DNA of 56,724 nucleotides from a bacterium (GCA_018822665.1 JAHJJX010000033.1:1-56724), one strand, 5' to 3'. Shown: positions 1-9,927, counted from the first letter of the stretch. Translations and numbers: made by a program. The notes: generated from the letters alone by a model not told the origin.

Positions 1-127
1 AAATATATTTAAATTAAAAAAAATATAACATACCTAAAATATAATTTTATCTTATTTGTCCAGAAAATTTAAACTGCTATTAATTAAATAGAAAGAATAC
101 TTATCTTAAAATTGAGGTAGCTAAAGC

Positions 128-625
128 GTGGAGTTGTGCATGTTTATTTCATCTTATAATACTTATGCAAGTTCGGGTACTTCTGATAAGGGCAGAAGAT
201 ATGACGCTGACAAGAGATTAGAGGATGTGTCTCTGTACTTTAAACGTACAGATAGTGCGGAGCGAAAGTCTGACAATAGTTTCAATCTGCCTGTAAATTA
301 TATTTTAAAAAGAAATTTTGATACCAAACTGGAGCCAGAATTTCAAAAACAGCAACTTCAAAATCCAAAAGAACAAGACAGTATCCACGATACAATAAAA
401 AAATTTACAAATTATCAAACTTTGCAAAATGCAAAAACCGCCTACGAAGAAAATTCTAAACTTTTTTCAATTTTTTCAAAAAAACCGCATCTAACACAAA
501 ATCAAACTCCAAATACAGATAAAAGACTCCCTAAAGATATTCAAGAAATAAAAGAAAAAAATATGCGCAACACTATGGTAAACACCTATCTAGCAAACGA
601 TAAGTATTACCAAATTACTGCCTAA
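128..625 (+). CDS. Hypothetical protein, hydrophilic
   Basis: A 165-residue protein I do not recognise. It is hydrophilic, rich in Lys, Asn and Gln, and has no signal peptide or membrane segment, so it is probably cytoplasmic. The GTG start at 128 lies 10 bases after a GAGG at 114-117. The next in-frame ATG (140, MFISSYNTYASS) would be 22 bases from that site, so GTG is preferred, though the N-terminus MFISSYN looks natural and cannot be excluded. The gene converges on the secreted-protein gene to its right, with only 3 bases between the two stops. No domain or motif suggests a function. Confidence 0.55.
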   Translation: MELCMFISSYNTYASSGTSDKGRRYDADKRLEDVSLYFKRTDSAERKSDNSFNLPVNYILKRNFDTKLEPEFQKQQLQNPKEQDSIHDTIKKFTNYQTLQNAKTAYEENSKLFSIFSKKPHLTQNQTPNTDKRLPKDIQEIKEKNMRNTMVNTYLANDKYYQITA

Positions 626-628
626 TTT

Positions 629-1417
629 CTACTCTTCGATAATATAAGGTTCAGCCTTAATAAATTGATTTTTAAAACCTCTTGTTTTTGGCGCTATAGT
701 GAATATGAATGTATTTGGTACCCAGCTTTCATTCGCTGCATTTACATCCCATGGACGCGCCATTAAAATATAAATTTTATAATCTACATATCTGTTTCCG
801 TCTTTGTCTTTTTTCACATTAACCAGAAAATAATCTGAGTTTTGTCTTGTTGTTGAATTATTATAATAAATCTCTTTTACCCAGCCATAATATGATGCAT
901 AATATTTTGCGCCCACATTTAAATAGACTTCATCCGTCGTTATACTTTCAGGCACAGCTATACTTCCGTGAATATATGCTTTGGTATCTGATTCTTTTAT
1001 TTTACTTACTGTGTCTGCAAACTGATTTGCATCAAATGAACCTCTGTTTGTATATTGGATATAATCGAGCATAGGGGCTTGGCTCTTTGTATGCACATCA
1101 AAAAATGCTTTGTTGTAAGTTCTACCCGCAACCGCTTTGCTTGGTTTTTCAACAGCCGATGCAGGAATCAATTCCGGAATTGCTTCCACTCCTCTCTCTT
1201 TATAGACAACTTTCTCAACTTCAACAGGAACTTCTTTAATTACTATTTTTTCTTGAATAATAACTTGCGGAGCAGGTACCTCTTTTTTACAATCTTCAAA
1301 CTCACAATCCAAACCTTTGAGACTTTCTTTTGCCGCAGAATTCGCCCGTATATAATCCGAAGCAGATACGTTCGAAAATAAAAGCACGGCGGTTAGAGAT
1401 AAAACAATTTTAAACAT
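629..1417 (-). CDS. Secreted/periplasmic protein of unknown function
   Basis: A 262-residue protein with a clear N-terminal signal peptide (Met-Phe-Lys, a hydrophobic core, cleavage probably after SNVSA). Residues about 50-75 form a Val/Glu/Lys-rich segment (IIQEKIVIKEVPVEVEKVVY) often seen as a stalk or linker in envelope proteins. The C-terminal 150 residues are rich in aromatic residues and probably form a beta-rich domain. I do not recognise the family. AAAGGA precedes the ATG at 1417 with good spacing. It faces away from the preceding small gene and lies downstream of the YmdB-type gene on the same strand, with a 64-base gap and its own possible -10 (TATAAAAT). Confidence 0.6.
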   Translation of the reverse strand: MFKIVLSLTAVLLFSNVSASDYIRANSAAKESLKGLDCEFEDCKKEVPAPQVIIQEKIVIKEVPVEVEKVVYKERGVEAIPELIPASAVEKPSKAVAGRTYNKAFFDVHTKSQAPMLDYIQYTNRGSFDANQFADTVSKIKESDTKAYIHGSIAVPESITTDEVYLNVGAKYYASYYGWVKEIYYNNSTTRQNSDYFLVNVKKDKDGNRYVDYKIYILMARPWDVNAANESWVPNTFIFTIAPKTRGFKNQFIKAEPYIIEE

Positions 1418-1481
1418 AAGTTTCCTTTATAATAATTCTTGTATTTTATAACACCGAATGTTAAATACAAATAAAATTTCC

Positions 1482-2291
1482 CTACTCTTCTCTCCAAGCA
1501 TCTGTTTGTATCACTCTTGCATCATCAAAATATTTTAATTTAAAAGCATGACTGCATACTCCATCACTCAAATCCATTATAGCGATTTGAAGTATTTTTT
1601 TACAAGACTTTGGAATATCAAAATGCCCCTTCATCCCTGTCAAAAATTGCTTTAAAGGTATTTTTTTATCCATGCCTATTACATTATCTCTACACCCGCT
1701 AAGACCGATATCTGAGAGATACGCTGTACCGTCTGAGATTTGAAAGTCATCCGTTCCGACATGAGTATGGGTGCCGATTATTCCGCTGACTTCTCCTTGA
1801 AGCAACATCATCATCGCTCTTTTTTCACTCGTTGCTTCTGCATGAAAATCTATAAAAATATTTTTAATTCCTTGTGCATGCAAGGCTTCAACCGTACTTT
1901 TTGCACACCTAAAAGCATTGTCCGTATAGGGCATAGAATAGTGTCCCATAAGGTTTAATACTGCTAATTTTTCACCTGCAACCTCATAAACTTTGCATCC
2001 TGTTCCAGGGACGCCTTGTGGATAATTATGAGGCCTTAGAATCTCATGAGAATCAAACAAAGCTTCAACTTCTTTTTTATCCCATGTATGATTTCCACCG
2101 CTCATGCAGTCAATTCCACATGCCAAGAGTTCATTGGCATTGTTTACAGTGAGTCCAAAACCATGCGAAGCATTTTCATAGTTTGCAATAATAAAATCTA
2201 TTGCGTACTCTTTTTTTATTTTTTGTAAATACGTTGAGCACATACTTCTTCCGGGCTTACCTACTATATCTCCAATAAAAGCAATTCTCAT
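1482..2291 (-). CDS. ymdB: YmdB-family metallophosphoesterase (TIGR00282)
   Basis: A 269-residue calcineurin-like phosphoesterase. Metal-binding motifs are visible in family order: GDIVGKPGR at the N-terminus, NYENA, GGNHTWD near residue 68, DFHAEATSEK in the middle and GTHTHVGTDD near residue 175. Family members hydrolyse 2',3'-cyclic nucleotides, and the Bacillus protein affects biofilm and motility genes; the role in this phylum is not known to me. The length is normal. It starts 3 bases after the mfd stop and is presumably cotranscribed with it. Confidence 0.85.
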   Translation of the reverse strand: MRIAFIGDIVGKPGRSMCSTYLQKIKKEYAIDFIIANYENASHGFGLTVNNANELLACGIDCMSGGNHTWDKKEVEALFDSHEILRPHNYPQGVPGTGCKVYEVAGEKLAVLNLMGHYSMPYTDNAFRCAKSTVEALHAQGIKNIFIDFHAEATSEKRAMMMLLQGEVSGIIGTHTHVGTDDFQISDGTAYLSDIGLSGCRDNVIGMDKKIPLKQFLTGMKGHFDIPKSCKKILQIAIMDLSDGVCSHAFKLKYFDDARVIQTDAWREE

Positions 2292-2294
2292 GAT

Positions 2295-5285
2295 TTATAA
2301 TACCTTTGGTTTGTTGTTTCTAAGATAATAAAGTGTTGCTTTTATGATGTCATCGTCATCTTTGCTATTTGATTTTATTGTCTCTTTTGAATCATTTATA
2401 TAGGTTAGGGTTATATTTTGCCCATAATTTGAAACAGATTTTATCTTCTTCTCTAAACTTAAAAGTTTTATAATCATAAGTTCAAAGAACTGTTTTGTAG
2501 GAGTGTCAAGTTCACCGAATCTATCTATAACTTCCTCTTCTATCTCATAAATTTCCACCGCATTTTCACAGGCTGAAAGCCTTCTGTAGATATCTAATCG
2601 AAGTCTGTCTTCTTTAACGGTAGTATCTGAAATATACGCAGAAATTGTAAGTTTTATGTCTACTTTTGCACGTGCGACTTCCATAGTGTTGCTGAGCTCT
2701 TTTATAGCATCTTCCAACATTCTAAGATAAAGGGAATATCCGATATTTTTTATGTGTCCGCTTTGCGCATCACCGACAAGATTTCCTCCGCCTCGTATCT
2801 CTAAATCGTGATATGCCAAAACGGAACCGCTTCCCAAAAATGAGTTAGATTCCAAGGCTAAAAGTCTTTTTTTTGCTTCATCCGTCAAGTTTTCTTTATT
2901 TTCTACTATAAAATAGGCAAAGCCCTCAAATTTTCCGCGACCGACACGACCGCGAAGCTGATGTAAGTCTGCTATGCCGAATCTATCTGCACCATCCACT
3001 ATAATGGTATTGACTCTTGGCATGTGGATTCCGGATTCAATAATAGAAGTTGCTAACATCAAATCATATTCTCTCGCTTCAAACTTTAACAACTCTTTTT
3101 CTGTTTGAGATGCGGAGATTTGCGAGTGAAGCATCACAACTCGCAAGTCCGGTAAAAGCGCCTTAAGCTCTCCTAATTTCATAGGCATATGTTCTATTGA
3201 ATTATGCACGTAAAATACCTGTCCGCCACGGCGAAGCTCTCTTAAAATCACCTCTTTAATCAGTTTTTCTTCATACTCTTTTACAAATGTGCGAACCGGC
3301 TGTCTCTCACTCGGAGGGGTAAGAAGCTGAGACATCGTTTTTATTGAGCTCAGGGCTTGATTGAGTGAGCGGGGAATCGGTGTTGCGCTCATGGAAAGAA
3401 GGTGAACATTGTGATACGTTTCTTTAATTTTCTCTTTTTGCTTCACACCGAATTTGTGTTCTTCATCGATGATTACCACACCTAAATTTTTAAACTCCAA
3501 CCCAAATAAGGAGTGTGTTCCAACAACTGCATCCAAATCTCCACATGCCAAGGCCTTGACAATCTTTGTGCTCTCTTTTGTACTTACAAATCTATCAAGC
3601 TTTGCCACTTTAATGCCTAAATTGTCAAAGCGCTCTGCAAGAGAGCGGTAATGTTGCGCTGAAAGGAGTGTTGTGGGAACTATTAAAGCTGATTGAAAAC
3701 CGGATTTATTTGCTGCAAAAATAGTATTCATGGCAACTTCTGTTTTTCCAAAACCGACATCTCCGCTTAAGAGCCTATCCATAATATGCCCGGATTCCAT
3801 TTGCGTAATAATCTCATTGACGGATTGTTCTTGGTCCTGCGTATATTCAAAGCCAGATAATTTTTGAAACTCTTTTAACTCTTTTTTGTCTACTTTAAAT
3901 AAAGGCGCTTTTATGAGCGCCCTTGCTGCTGCCGTATTTACGATTGCCCCTGCGATTTCAAAAAGCCGTTTTTTCACTTTCTCTTTTAACTTGCCAAAAT
4001 TCCCTTTGCCAAGTCTATCAAGGACAGGAACAGAACCGCCGGATGCAATGTAGCGGTCAATAAAATCAAGATTCTCTACAGGAAGTAAAATTTTATCATC
4101 ACCTACATACTTAATGACAACAAAATCTTTTATTCCCCCTAGTATCTCTGCTTGCTCAATTGACTCAAAAATTCCCACACCGTAATCTTCATGAACTACA
4201 TAATCCCCCGTCTTTAAATCATCCAGTAAAATTGAAGTTTTTCTGCGGCGGCGCTTTTTATCGGGTTTATTGAGTGAAATAACCAAGATCTCTTTAGAGA
4301 TAATATTTAAGATATACGGAGCATACACCTCTGTGATATTTTCAAGATTATGAAGTCCGGCTTGCTTCATTACTGCTTTGTTTGAGGCAATAATTGTAAT
4401 TTTTTTCGCTTTATGTACTTTTAAAAGCATATGAACATCTGCTACTAGCAAATCTTTGTAATCATCCGATTTTGGCAGTATTTCCAAGTTAAAACATTCT
4501 CTGGATATGCTCGGATTATTTATTCCGTATGCATCTTTTAACAGGTTATTTAACTCTCTTGCCAATCTGACATTTTTTCCCTCTAAAAAGTTCATTGCAC
4601 TCTCTTGAAGATACCAAAATCCAAGTGAAGCCACATCTTTCATCAAAGAATCAAATTCTGATTTTTCCACTCTTTTGTTGAGTGCATTAAACTCTTCTTC
4701 ATTTAAAGAATAAAAAGCGCTCGTAACCTCAAAACTATCAAGCTCATCCGGCAATGTTCGCTGAGATTCTAATTCAAAAAATTTTATCTGCTCTATCTCA
4801 TCATCAAACAAAGAGATGCGGATGGGGTTTTCGCCAGAAGGGGTAAAGATATCTATTATGTCTCCGCGAAAAGAGATTTCACCCTCCACTTGAATAATAT
4901 CAACAAAGGTATATCCCCAAAAGAGCATTTGTTCTTTAAAAGATTTAAGATTTATTTTTCCGCCAAACTCTAAAGTAATGGATTGTAAGAGTTCAGCTTT
5001 TGGCAGAGGGAAAAGTAAAGTTTTCAGAGGAGATATGACTAGCGGCTTTTTTTTGGATGTATAATAAACTCTTAACTTGGAAAAAAGTTGATGCAATTCC
5101 TCTTTATAAGAGCGTAAATCATCCCCAAAACTAGGACGAAAATCAGGAAAAACCAAAACATCTTTTTTAAAAAATCTAGCTACACTTTCGAGCTCATAAG
5201 CCTCTTTTGAGTCTTCACAAATCAAAACTTCCATATTTTTATTTTTACTATCGTTAAAATATTCAAACAATTGACTTTGAGACAT
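2295..5285 (-). CDS. mfd: Transcription-repair coupling factor Mfd
   Basis: A 996-residue Mfd. It releases RNA polymerase stalled at DNA lesions and recruits UvrA. Domains in order: a UvrB-homology module (about 1-330), the RNA-polymerase-interacting CarD/RID domain around residue 360 (GDYVVHEDYGVGIFESIE), a RecG-like helicase with Walker A near residue 508 (GDVGFGKTE) and DEEH near 607, then the C-terminal TRCF domain. It is shorter than the roughly 1150 residues of E. coli Mfd, a size I associate with this phylum. It follows ccmA after a 92-base gap and precedes ymdB by 3 bases. Confidence 0.96.
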   Translation of the reverse strand: MSQSQLFEYFNDSKNKNMEVLICEDSKEAYELESVARFFKKDVLVFPDFRPSFGDDLRSYKEELHQLFSKLRVYYTSKKKPLVISPLKTLLFPLPKAELLQSITLEFGGKINLKSFKEQMLFWGYTFVDIIQVEGEISFRGDIIDIFTPSGENPIRISLFDDEIEQIKFFELESQRTLPDELDSFEVTSAFYSLNEEEFNALNKRVEKSEFDSLMKDVASLGFWYLQESAMNFLEGKNVRLARELNNLLKDAYGINNPSISRECFNLEILPKSDDYKDLLVADVHMLLKVHKAKKITIIASNKAVMKQAGLHNLENITEVYAPYILNIISKEILVISLNKPDKKRRRRKTSILLDDLKTGDYVVHEDYGVGIFESIEQAEILGGIKDFVVIKYVGDDKILLPVENLDFIDRYIASGGSVPVLDRLGKGNFGKLKEKVKKRLFEIAGAIVNTAAARALIKAPLFKVDKKELKEFQKLSGFEYTQDQEQSVNEIITQMESGHIMDRLLSGDVGFGKTEVAMNTIFAANKSGFQSALIVPTTLLSAQHYRSLAERFDNLGIKVAKLDRFVSTKESTKIVKALACGDLDAVVGTHSLFGLEFKNLGVVIIDEEHKFGVKQKEKIKETYHNVHLLSMSATPIPRSLNQALSSIKTMSQLLTPPSERQPVRTFVKEYEEKLIKEVILRELRRGGQVFYVHNSIEHMPMKLGELKALLPDLRVVMLHSQISASQTEKELLKFEAREYDLMLATSIIESGIHMPRVNTIIVDGADRFGIADLHQLRGRVGRGKFEGFAYFIVENKENLTDEAKKRLLALESNSFLGSGSVLAYHDLEIRGGGNLVGDAQSGHIKNIGYSLYLRMLEDAIKELSNTMEVARAKVDIKLTISAYISDTTVKEDRLRLDIYRRLSACENAVEIYEIEEEVIDRFGELDTPTKQFFELMIIKLLSLEKKIKSVSNYGQNITLTYINDSKETIKSNSKDDDDIIKATLYYLRNNKPKVL

Positions 5286-5377
5286 ATTTTTCCTAATTAA
5301 TTAATGCGTGGTATTTTAGCGAAGAAAGTTAAAATACAAATGAGAGCCTCTCTCAAGCAAAAGCAATAACTTTTACT

Positions 5378-5803
5378 TTAAGATTTTTTTATTTCTTCTT
5401 TTTTTGAAATGAGTGCCTTTGGTGGGGTTACTTCTTTAACAACACTGTTTCCTTCAAAAATTCCTTTTGCTTCTATAACAAGTTCAGCTGACTCTATACT
5501 GCCGCGAACTCTTCCTTGTGCTTTAATTTCAACTCTTTGAGCATTAATGCTTCCTTCCATATAGCCTTGGACAATCAGCCTCTCAGTCACGATGTCACCC
5601 ATGATATGTCCGTTTTTACCGATATTTATATCTTTTTGGGAATGAATCATCCCCTCAAACTCACCATCTACATATAAACTGCAAGAGAGGTTCATCTCCC
5701 CTTTTATTTTTGATCCTGCTGTGATAATAGTAGTGTTTGTGTCGGACTTTGTGTCGGATTTGGTACTTTGATGTGCGCTGTTGCTGTTATTAAAGATTGC
5801 CAT
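5378..5803 (-). CDS. ccmA: Bactofilin CcmA (cell-shape cytoskeletal protein)
   Basis: A 141-residue bactofilin (polymer-forming cytoskeletal family). The central 90 residues carry the regular hydrophobic/Gly pattern of a right-handed beta-helix (GSKIKGEMNLSCSLYVDGEF, then repeats with IVTERLIVQGYMEGSI), flanked by Ser/Thr-rich and Lys-rich tails. In Helicobacter the homologue CcmA acts with the peptidase Csd1 in shaping peptidoglycan. The first 100 bases lie inside the 3' end of the upstream peptidase gene in another frame, the same overlap I recall for H. pylori csd1/ccmA. The ribosome site is weak (AAGG 13 bases upstream), so translation may be coupled to the upstream gene. Confidence 0.9.
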   Translation of the reverse strand: MAIFNNSNSAHQSTKSDTKSDTNTTIITAGSKIKGEMNLSCSLYVDGEFEGMIHSQKDINIGKNGHIMGDIVTERLIVQGYMEGSINAQRVEIKAQGRVRGSIESAELVIEAKGIFEGNSVVKEVTPPKALISKKEEIKKS

Positions 5804-6660
5804 GGTATACTTTTTTCCTTTTCAAATATTTCTTTATAATTTTTTACATCCCAATGAACGAACCAATATGGATTAACCGCTCTTTGAACAAATCTTATTT
5901 CATAGTGGAGATGCGGGCCGCTGCTCATACCTGAGTTGCCTGTATAAGCAATTAAATCACCTTTTTTTACAAATTGACCCGATTCTATCACAATTTTGTT
6001 TAAATGGCCAAAATAAGCCCTGAATCCATAGTTGTGTTGCAGTATGATAAGATTCCCGAATCCACTTTTTTGATGATATCCGGAATATTCAACTATGCCG
6101 TCTGCCGTTGCATACACAGGAGTTTTCATGACTGCTTTCATATCGAGTCCGCGATGAAACTCTTTTCTGTTTAAAGTGGGATGAATTCTGTATCCGAATT
6201 TACTTGTAATTCCGCTGTATTCCAATGGTGAGCCGCTGGGAATAAATTGTAAAAGTGTTGCCATATGCTCTGAATTTAACTTCGTCTCACTTACTCTTTC
6301 TTGCAATGATTTATCTGCAACGGGAGCCAAACCTATGAGTGTTTCTATCTCAGATAAAGAATCAGATACTTCGCTAAGCTCTTGCTTTTTCAATCCAAGT
6401 GCTATTTGTGTACTTGCCATCTCTTGCTTTAAGTAATTATTTCTGCGTTCTAATTCTAAATAAGCATTTTTCATCTCTAATCGTTTAAGTTCTATTTTAT
6501 CCACTGAAGAATCCAGATATAAAATTGTACCTATTGCCAAAAGAGCAATAAATCCTAAAAAGACAACTGCATAAAAAATAGCTCTTTTTACCAACTTGTG
6601 TATGTTAAACTGCTTTACACCATGTTCATCATTTATGGTAACCGTAAAGTGATTATTCAT
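5704..6660 (-). CDS. csd1: M23-family peptidoglycan endopeptidase, Csd1-like
   Basis: A 318-residue membrane-anchored LytM peptidase. One transmembrane segment (about residues 27-50) is followed by a coiled coil (55-110) and the M23 catalytic domain, with zinc ligands in HRGLD (near 170) and GPHLHYE (near 248). In Helicobacter, Csd1 trims cross-links in peptidoglycan and works with CcmA. The last 33 codons overlap the start of ccmA, giving a Thr/Ser/Gln-rich tail that need not be conserved. Its start overlaps the folC stop by 8 bases, so folC, csd1 and ccmA form one transcription unit. Confidence 0.88.
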   Translation of the reverse strand: MNNHFTVTINDEHGVKQFNIHKLVKRAIFYAVVFLGFIALLAIGTILYLDSSVDKIELKRLEMKNAYLELERRNNYLKQEMASTQIALGLKKQELSEVSDSLSEIETLIGLAPVADKSLQERVSETKLNSEHMATLLQFIPSGSPLEYSGITSKFGYRIHPTLNRKEFHRGLDMKAVMKTPVYATADGIVEYSGYHQKSGFGNLIILQHNYGFRAYFGHLNKIVIESGQFVKKGDLIAYTGNSGMSSGPHLHYEIRFVQRAVNPYWFVHWDVKNYKEIFEKEKSIPWQSLITATAHIKVPNPTQSPTQTLLLSQQDQK

Positions 6661-7798
6661 AATACTCTCTTAAAAAAGCTTCTACAACACTAAAAGAGCC
6701 GAAAACCAAATACAAAAAACGAGGGTCTCTCTCTTTATAGTCTTTGTATTTTATCTCTAAATCAGTTAAAACTTTTTGAAGCGTTTGTTTAGATTCTATT
6801 CTGTTGTCGGTTACATCAATAATTTCCACATGCCTAATAATAGGCTTTAATATTCGCAGTATCTCTTGATAGTTTTTATCTTTGTAGCTGTTGTAAATTA
6901 AAATGTATTTTTCTCCCTCTAAGGCATTGAGTAAAGATGCAGCCGCCAAAGGGTTGTGTCCAACATCTATAAATACATTTTCATCTATTTTGCTTAAGCG
7001 TCCAAATAATTTTGCATTCTTTAAATGTGTTTCGTTGTAATGCATTCCTAAAAACTTTAAAGCGCTCACACTGAGTTTTAAATTATCTTGCAGATACGGG
7101 GCAAGCTTTAATGTTTGAGAAATTTTTTGAATGTTTGCAGTATCATTTTCATCTAAAAGTTCATCCATACTGTGTAAAGATGCAATTTTTTTCAAACATA
7201 TTTCAGCTGCAATTTTTTGCACTTCTTCAAATTTTTGTGAAGCTAATATAGCATTTTTTTGTATAGCATTTAATTTTGTCGTTGCTATTTCTTTAATGGT
7301 ATTTCCCAAAAATGCTTCATGGTCTATATCGATTGGAGTCACGAGAGTGAGTTCATTGCTAAAGACGGCAGTGGCATCATGTTCACCGCCAAGACCGGCT
7401 TCCAAAACAACAAAATCACACCCGATAAAGAGCATCATTGCCAAAAATGTTGTGTATTCAAAATAACTAAGAGAATTTACATCTTCTAAACTTAAAAGGC
7501 TTAAGAGCTTTTGATGCGCTTCGTCAAGCTGTTCATTGGAAACATTATTTCCGCTCAGCCATATTCTTTCATTAAACTCTAAAATATGCGGAGATGTGTA
7601 ATGTCCCGTCTTCCATCCAAGGGAGTGTAAAGCCGTAGCCAAAAAACGCCCCGTTGTTCCCTTGCCGTTTGTTCCGATTATATGAATTGTTTTTGATGTG
7701 CAAAGATGAGATTTAATTTTTTCATACACTCTTGGCATACGGGTATAGTCAATCTCATTGTAAAATAAGGGTTTGTCTTCTAAAAACTTTTTCAGCAC
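6653..7798 (-). CDS. folC: Folylpolyglutamate synthase / dihydrofolate synthase
   Basis: A 381-residue Mur-ligase-family enzyme that adds glutamate to dihydropteroate or folate in the cytoplasm. The ATP-binding loop IGTNGKGTTGRF is near residue 42, followed by the folate-loop region HYTSPHILEFNERI and the DIDHEAFLG metal-site region, with the C-terminal ligase domain carrying FIDVGHNP. The length is slightly short for the family. It overlaps the GGDEF gene by one base at its start and csd1 by 8 bases at its end, so translation is probably coupled. Confidence 0.92.
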   Translation of the reverse strand: MLKKFLEDKPLFYNEIDYTRMPRVYEKIKSHLCTSKTIHIIGTNGKGTTGRFLATALHSLGWKTGHYTSPHILEFNERIWLSGNNVSNEQLDEAHQKLLSLLSLEDVNSLSYFEYTTFLAMMLFIGCDFVVLEAGLGGEHDATAVFSNELTLVTPIDIDHEAFLGNTIKEIATTKLNAIQKNAILASQKFEEVQKIAAEICLKKIASLHSMDELLDENDTANIQKISQTLKLAPYLQDNLKLSVSALKFLGMHYNETHLKNAKLFGRLSKIDENVFIDVGHNPLAAASLLNALEGEKYILIYNSYKDKNYQEILRILKPIIRHVEIIDVTDNRIESKQTLQKVLTDLEIKYKDYKERDPRFLYLVFGSFSVVEAFLREYYE

Positions 7799-9351
7799 TA
7801 TTGTTTCTTATGTGCTACTTGATTTCTGCCGTCTTTTTTTGCTTTGTATAAATATTCATCAGCAGAATTAATAGCATTTTGAAGTGAAGCGTGTGCCTTT
7901 CGTTCAGAAACACCACAGCTCACAGTTACTTGTATTCTGTTTCCCTTATACATAAAACGGGCTTTTTCCACATTTGCTCTTACTTTTTCTGCAAAAACAG
8001 CACCGCCTGCGGTATCTGTTTCACTTAAAAGTGCCATAAATTCTTCTCCGCCAAACCTGCCTATAATATCAACACTGCGCGCTTCATTTTTAAGTATTTT
8101 TGCAAAAGCCGATAACACTGCATCACCCGCTTCGTGTCCAAAAGTATCATTTATAACTTTGAAATGGTCCAAATCCAACATTACCACAGAAAAATTACGT
8201 CCATATCGCTCAAATTCTGCTTCTTTAATCATTAAATATTCGTCTAATGCTCTTTTGTTATACAGCTTGGTTAAAAAATCCTCTTTTGAAGCCTGTTTTG
8301 CTTCTTCGAGTTGATATTCTAATTGACGGACTTTTTCACTTAAAATAGCAACTTCATCGCTGTGTCCTTGTAAATCTCTACTGAGTATTTGTGTGTTTTC
8401 TTCCAAGGCAATAGCGATAGTAAATAATTTTTTATGTGCTTTTTTAAAGTTTGTGCTGGATTCTTCATTATAAGATGCTAATTCAGTTTTAATAGCTTGA
8501 ATCTCAACAGTGGAACTATTTGACCTCTCAATCATCTCAATCAGCCTCAGAGATAATTTGTCAAGAACTCCGTCTAAAGATTCCACCATCTCTTTGACAC
8601 TATTTTTATCAAGGGCTATTCTCAGTAAAATCGCTGATTTTATCTCTTTTTCAATGCTTACGCTCTCAAGAAGAGAAGGATTATTTTTAATTTTTTCACT
8701 TAAACTTGCTATTTGATTATTTACACTCGATGCAATAGAAGGGACAAAAGAAGCTATTAAAAGAGAGGATATTCTCCTAAGTTCCGTCTCGTTGATTGAT
8801 TTATCCGAAGATAAAAGAGAAACATTAAGATTTTCCACAGTTTTTCTCAAATCTGTGTTGTCTATATTGCCCAAACTTTTTAATTTATTTAAAAAAGTAT
8901 CATCATACGTGGTAATAAAATTTATCCATAATTGTCTAAACTGGTCTATTTGAGAGGCACTTGGTTGAGTATTTAATAACTCTATGCTCTTTCTGGCCAA
9001 TTCGCTTGCTTCTTTATTGTGTAAAACTTCTATAACCTGCAAAATTCGTTTAGTGAAAACACTCTGAGATTCAAGTGTTTCCGTGCATTGTGTGGAATTT
9101 GTTCTATTGAGTTTTGAGATTAAAAATCTTGTTAATTCGGCCATAGTTTTGATTCTATATTGAGTCAACTCTTTTTGAAGGTCTTTGTTTAATGTTTGAG
9201 TAAATTTATTTACATGATTACAGTCTTCACTCAGCATACCTACTTTTTGTGCTTCCATACAAAAAGCCTCTGCGTAAAAATCAGGAGTTAAGAGCTTTCC
9301 CTCCAACTCTAGTCTTTTGAGAGCTTTTCTTATAATGCTTTGAATAGTCAT
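7798..9351 (-). CDS. Diguanylate cyclase with long N-terminal region
   Basis: A 517-residue protein. The C-terminal GGDEF domain has an intact active site GGEEF near residue 434, preceded by RSVD five residues earlier, the expected inhibitory I-site (RxxD) for c-di-GMP feedback. Residues 1-310 are helical with no membrane segment, so the enzyme is probably soluble; residues about 310-355 look like a coiled coil joining this region to the cyclase. I do not recognise the N-terminal domain. The gene sits between lptE and folC in a tight operon, which gives no clear hint of its signal. Confidence 0.9.
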   Translation of the reverse strand: MTIQSIIRKALKRLELEGKLLTPDFYAEAFCMEAQKVGMLSEDCNHVNKFTQTLNKDLQKELTQYRIKTMAELTRFLISKLNRTNSTQCTETLESQSVFTKRILQVIEVLHNKEASELARKSIELLNTQPSASQIDQFRQLWINFITTYDDTFLNKLKSLGNIDNTDLRKTVENLNVSLLSSDKSINETELRRISSLLIASFVPSIASSVNNQIASLSEKIKNNPSLLESVSIEKEIKSAILLRIALDKNSVKEMVESLDGVLDKLSLRLIEMIERSNSSTVEIQAIKTELASYNEESSTNFKKAHKKLFTIAIALEENTQILSRDLQGHSDEVAILSEKVRQLEYQLEEAKQASKEDFLTKLYNKRALDEYLMIKEAEFERYGRNFSVVMLDLDHFKVINDTFGHEAGDAVLSAFAKILKNEARSVDIIGRFGGEEFMALLSETDTAGGAVFAEKVRANVEKARFMYKGNRIQVTVSCGVSERKAHASLQNAINSADEYLYKAKKDGRNQVAHKKQ

Positions 9352-9369
9352 AACAACACTCCTTCTACT

Positions 9370-9927
9370 TTATTCTTTTGCTCTGGCACCCTCGGCAGAC
9401 ACTTTGGCAATAAATGACGCGATAGCTTTTGTAGCACTCAATCTTATTGCTTCAAATCTCTCCTGATCCGTTACAACAGCATTGGCTTGAACGGCAAAAT
9501 CATAAAAACCTTTTGCAATATATTTTTTACTTAGTCCATTATGATACCTAGTTATATTTAAAACTATGCTCATTCTATACCCTATGACATAACCGTTCAC
9601 ATCGTATTGAATCGGCAGGTAGCTAGGATTAGATAGGCTCAGTTCCAAATGCGTTTGGGAATTGGCCCTGTCCGTTAAAGAAGCGTGAAATACCTCTATA
9701 ATTGCACTGTCCACAGCATCTTTAATAGTAACCGTGTTTTCAGGGTCATGCGAGGAGATAATCACACTCGTGCTTATTCTTTCTCCGACAACATCACGCG
9801 CAAACTGAGAGCTTGGTTTATATCCACATGCCGTAAACAAAAAAGATATTGTAAGGAGTATAATAATTTTTTTGGCACCCAGAAAGTATTTTTTGTTTTG
9901 TTTAAACGGTTTCTGGATACTTTTCAA
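9370..9927 (-). CDS. lptE: LPS-assembly lipoprotein LptE-like
   Basis: A 185-residue lipoprotein. The signal peptide after a basic N-terminus ends in the lipobox FLFTAC, so Cys34 would be lipidated. The rest resembles the LptE/RlpB family, which plugs the LptD outer-membrane channel for lipopolysaccharide. Sequence similarity in this family is low, so the call leans on the lipobox, the size and the position: lptE directly follows leuS, as in E. coli. The gap to leuS is one base. A CCACATGCC tag (9824-9832) falls on the codons for the lipobox Cys-Gly. Confidence 0.75.
   Translation of the reverse strand: MKSIQKPFKQNKKYFLGAKKIIILLTISFLFTACGYKPSSQFARDVVGERISTSVIISSHDPENTVTIKDAVDSAIIEVFHASLTDRANSQTHLELSLSNPSYLPIQYDVNGYVIGYRMSIVLNITRYHNGLSKKYIAKGFYDFAVQANAVVTDQERFEAIRLSATKAIASFIAKVSAEGARAKE

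Noticed and set aside
847-1381. Plus-strand ORFs opposite the secreted-protein gene
   Set aside because: They lie antisense to a gene with signal peptide and ribosome site, have odd Phe/Arg/Tyr-rich content and no ribosome sites.
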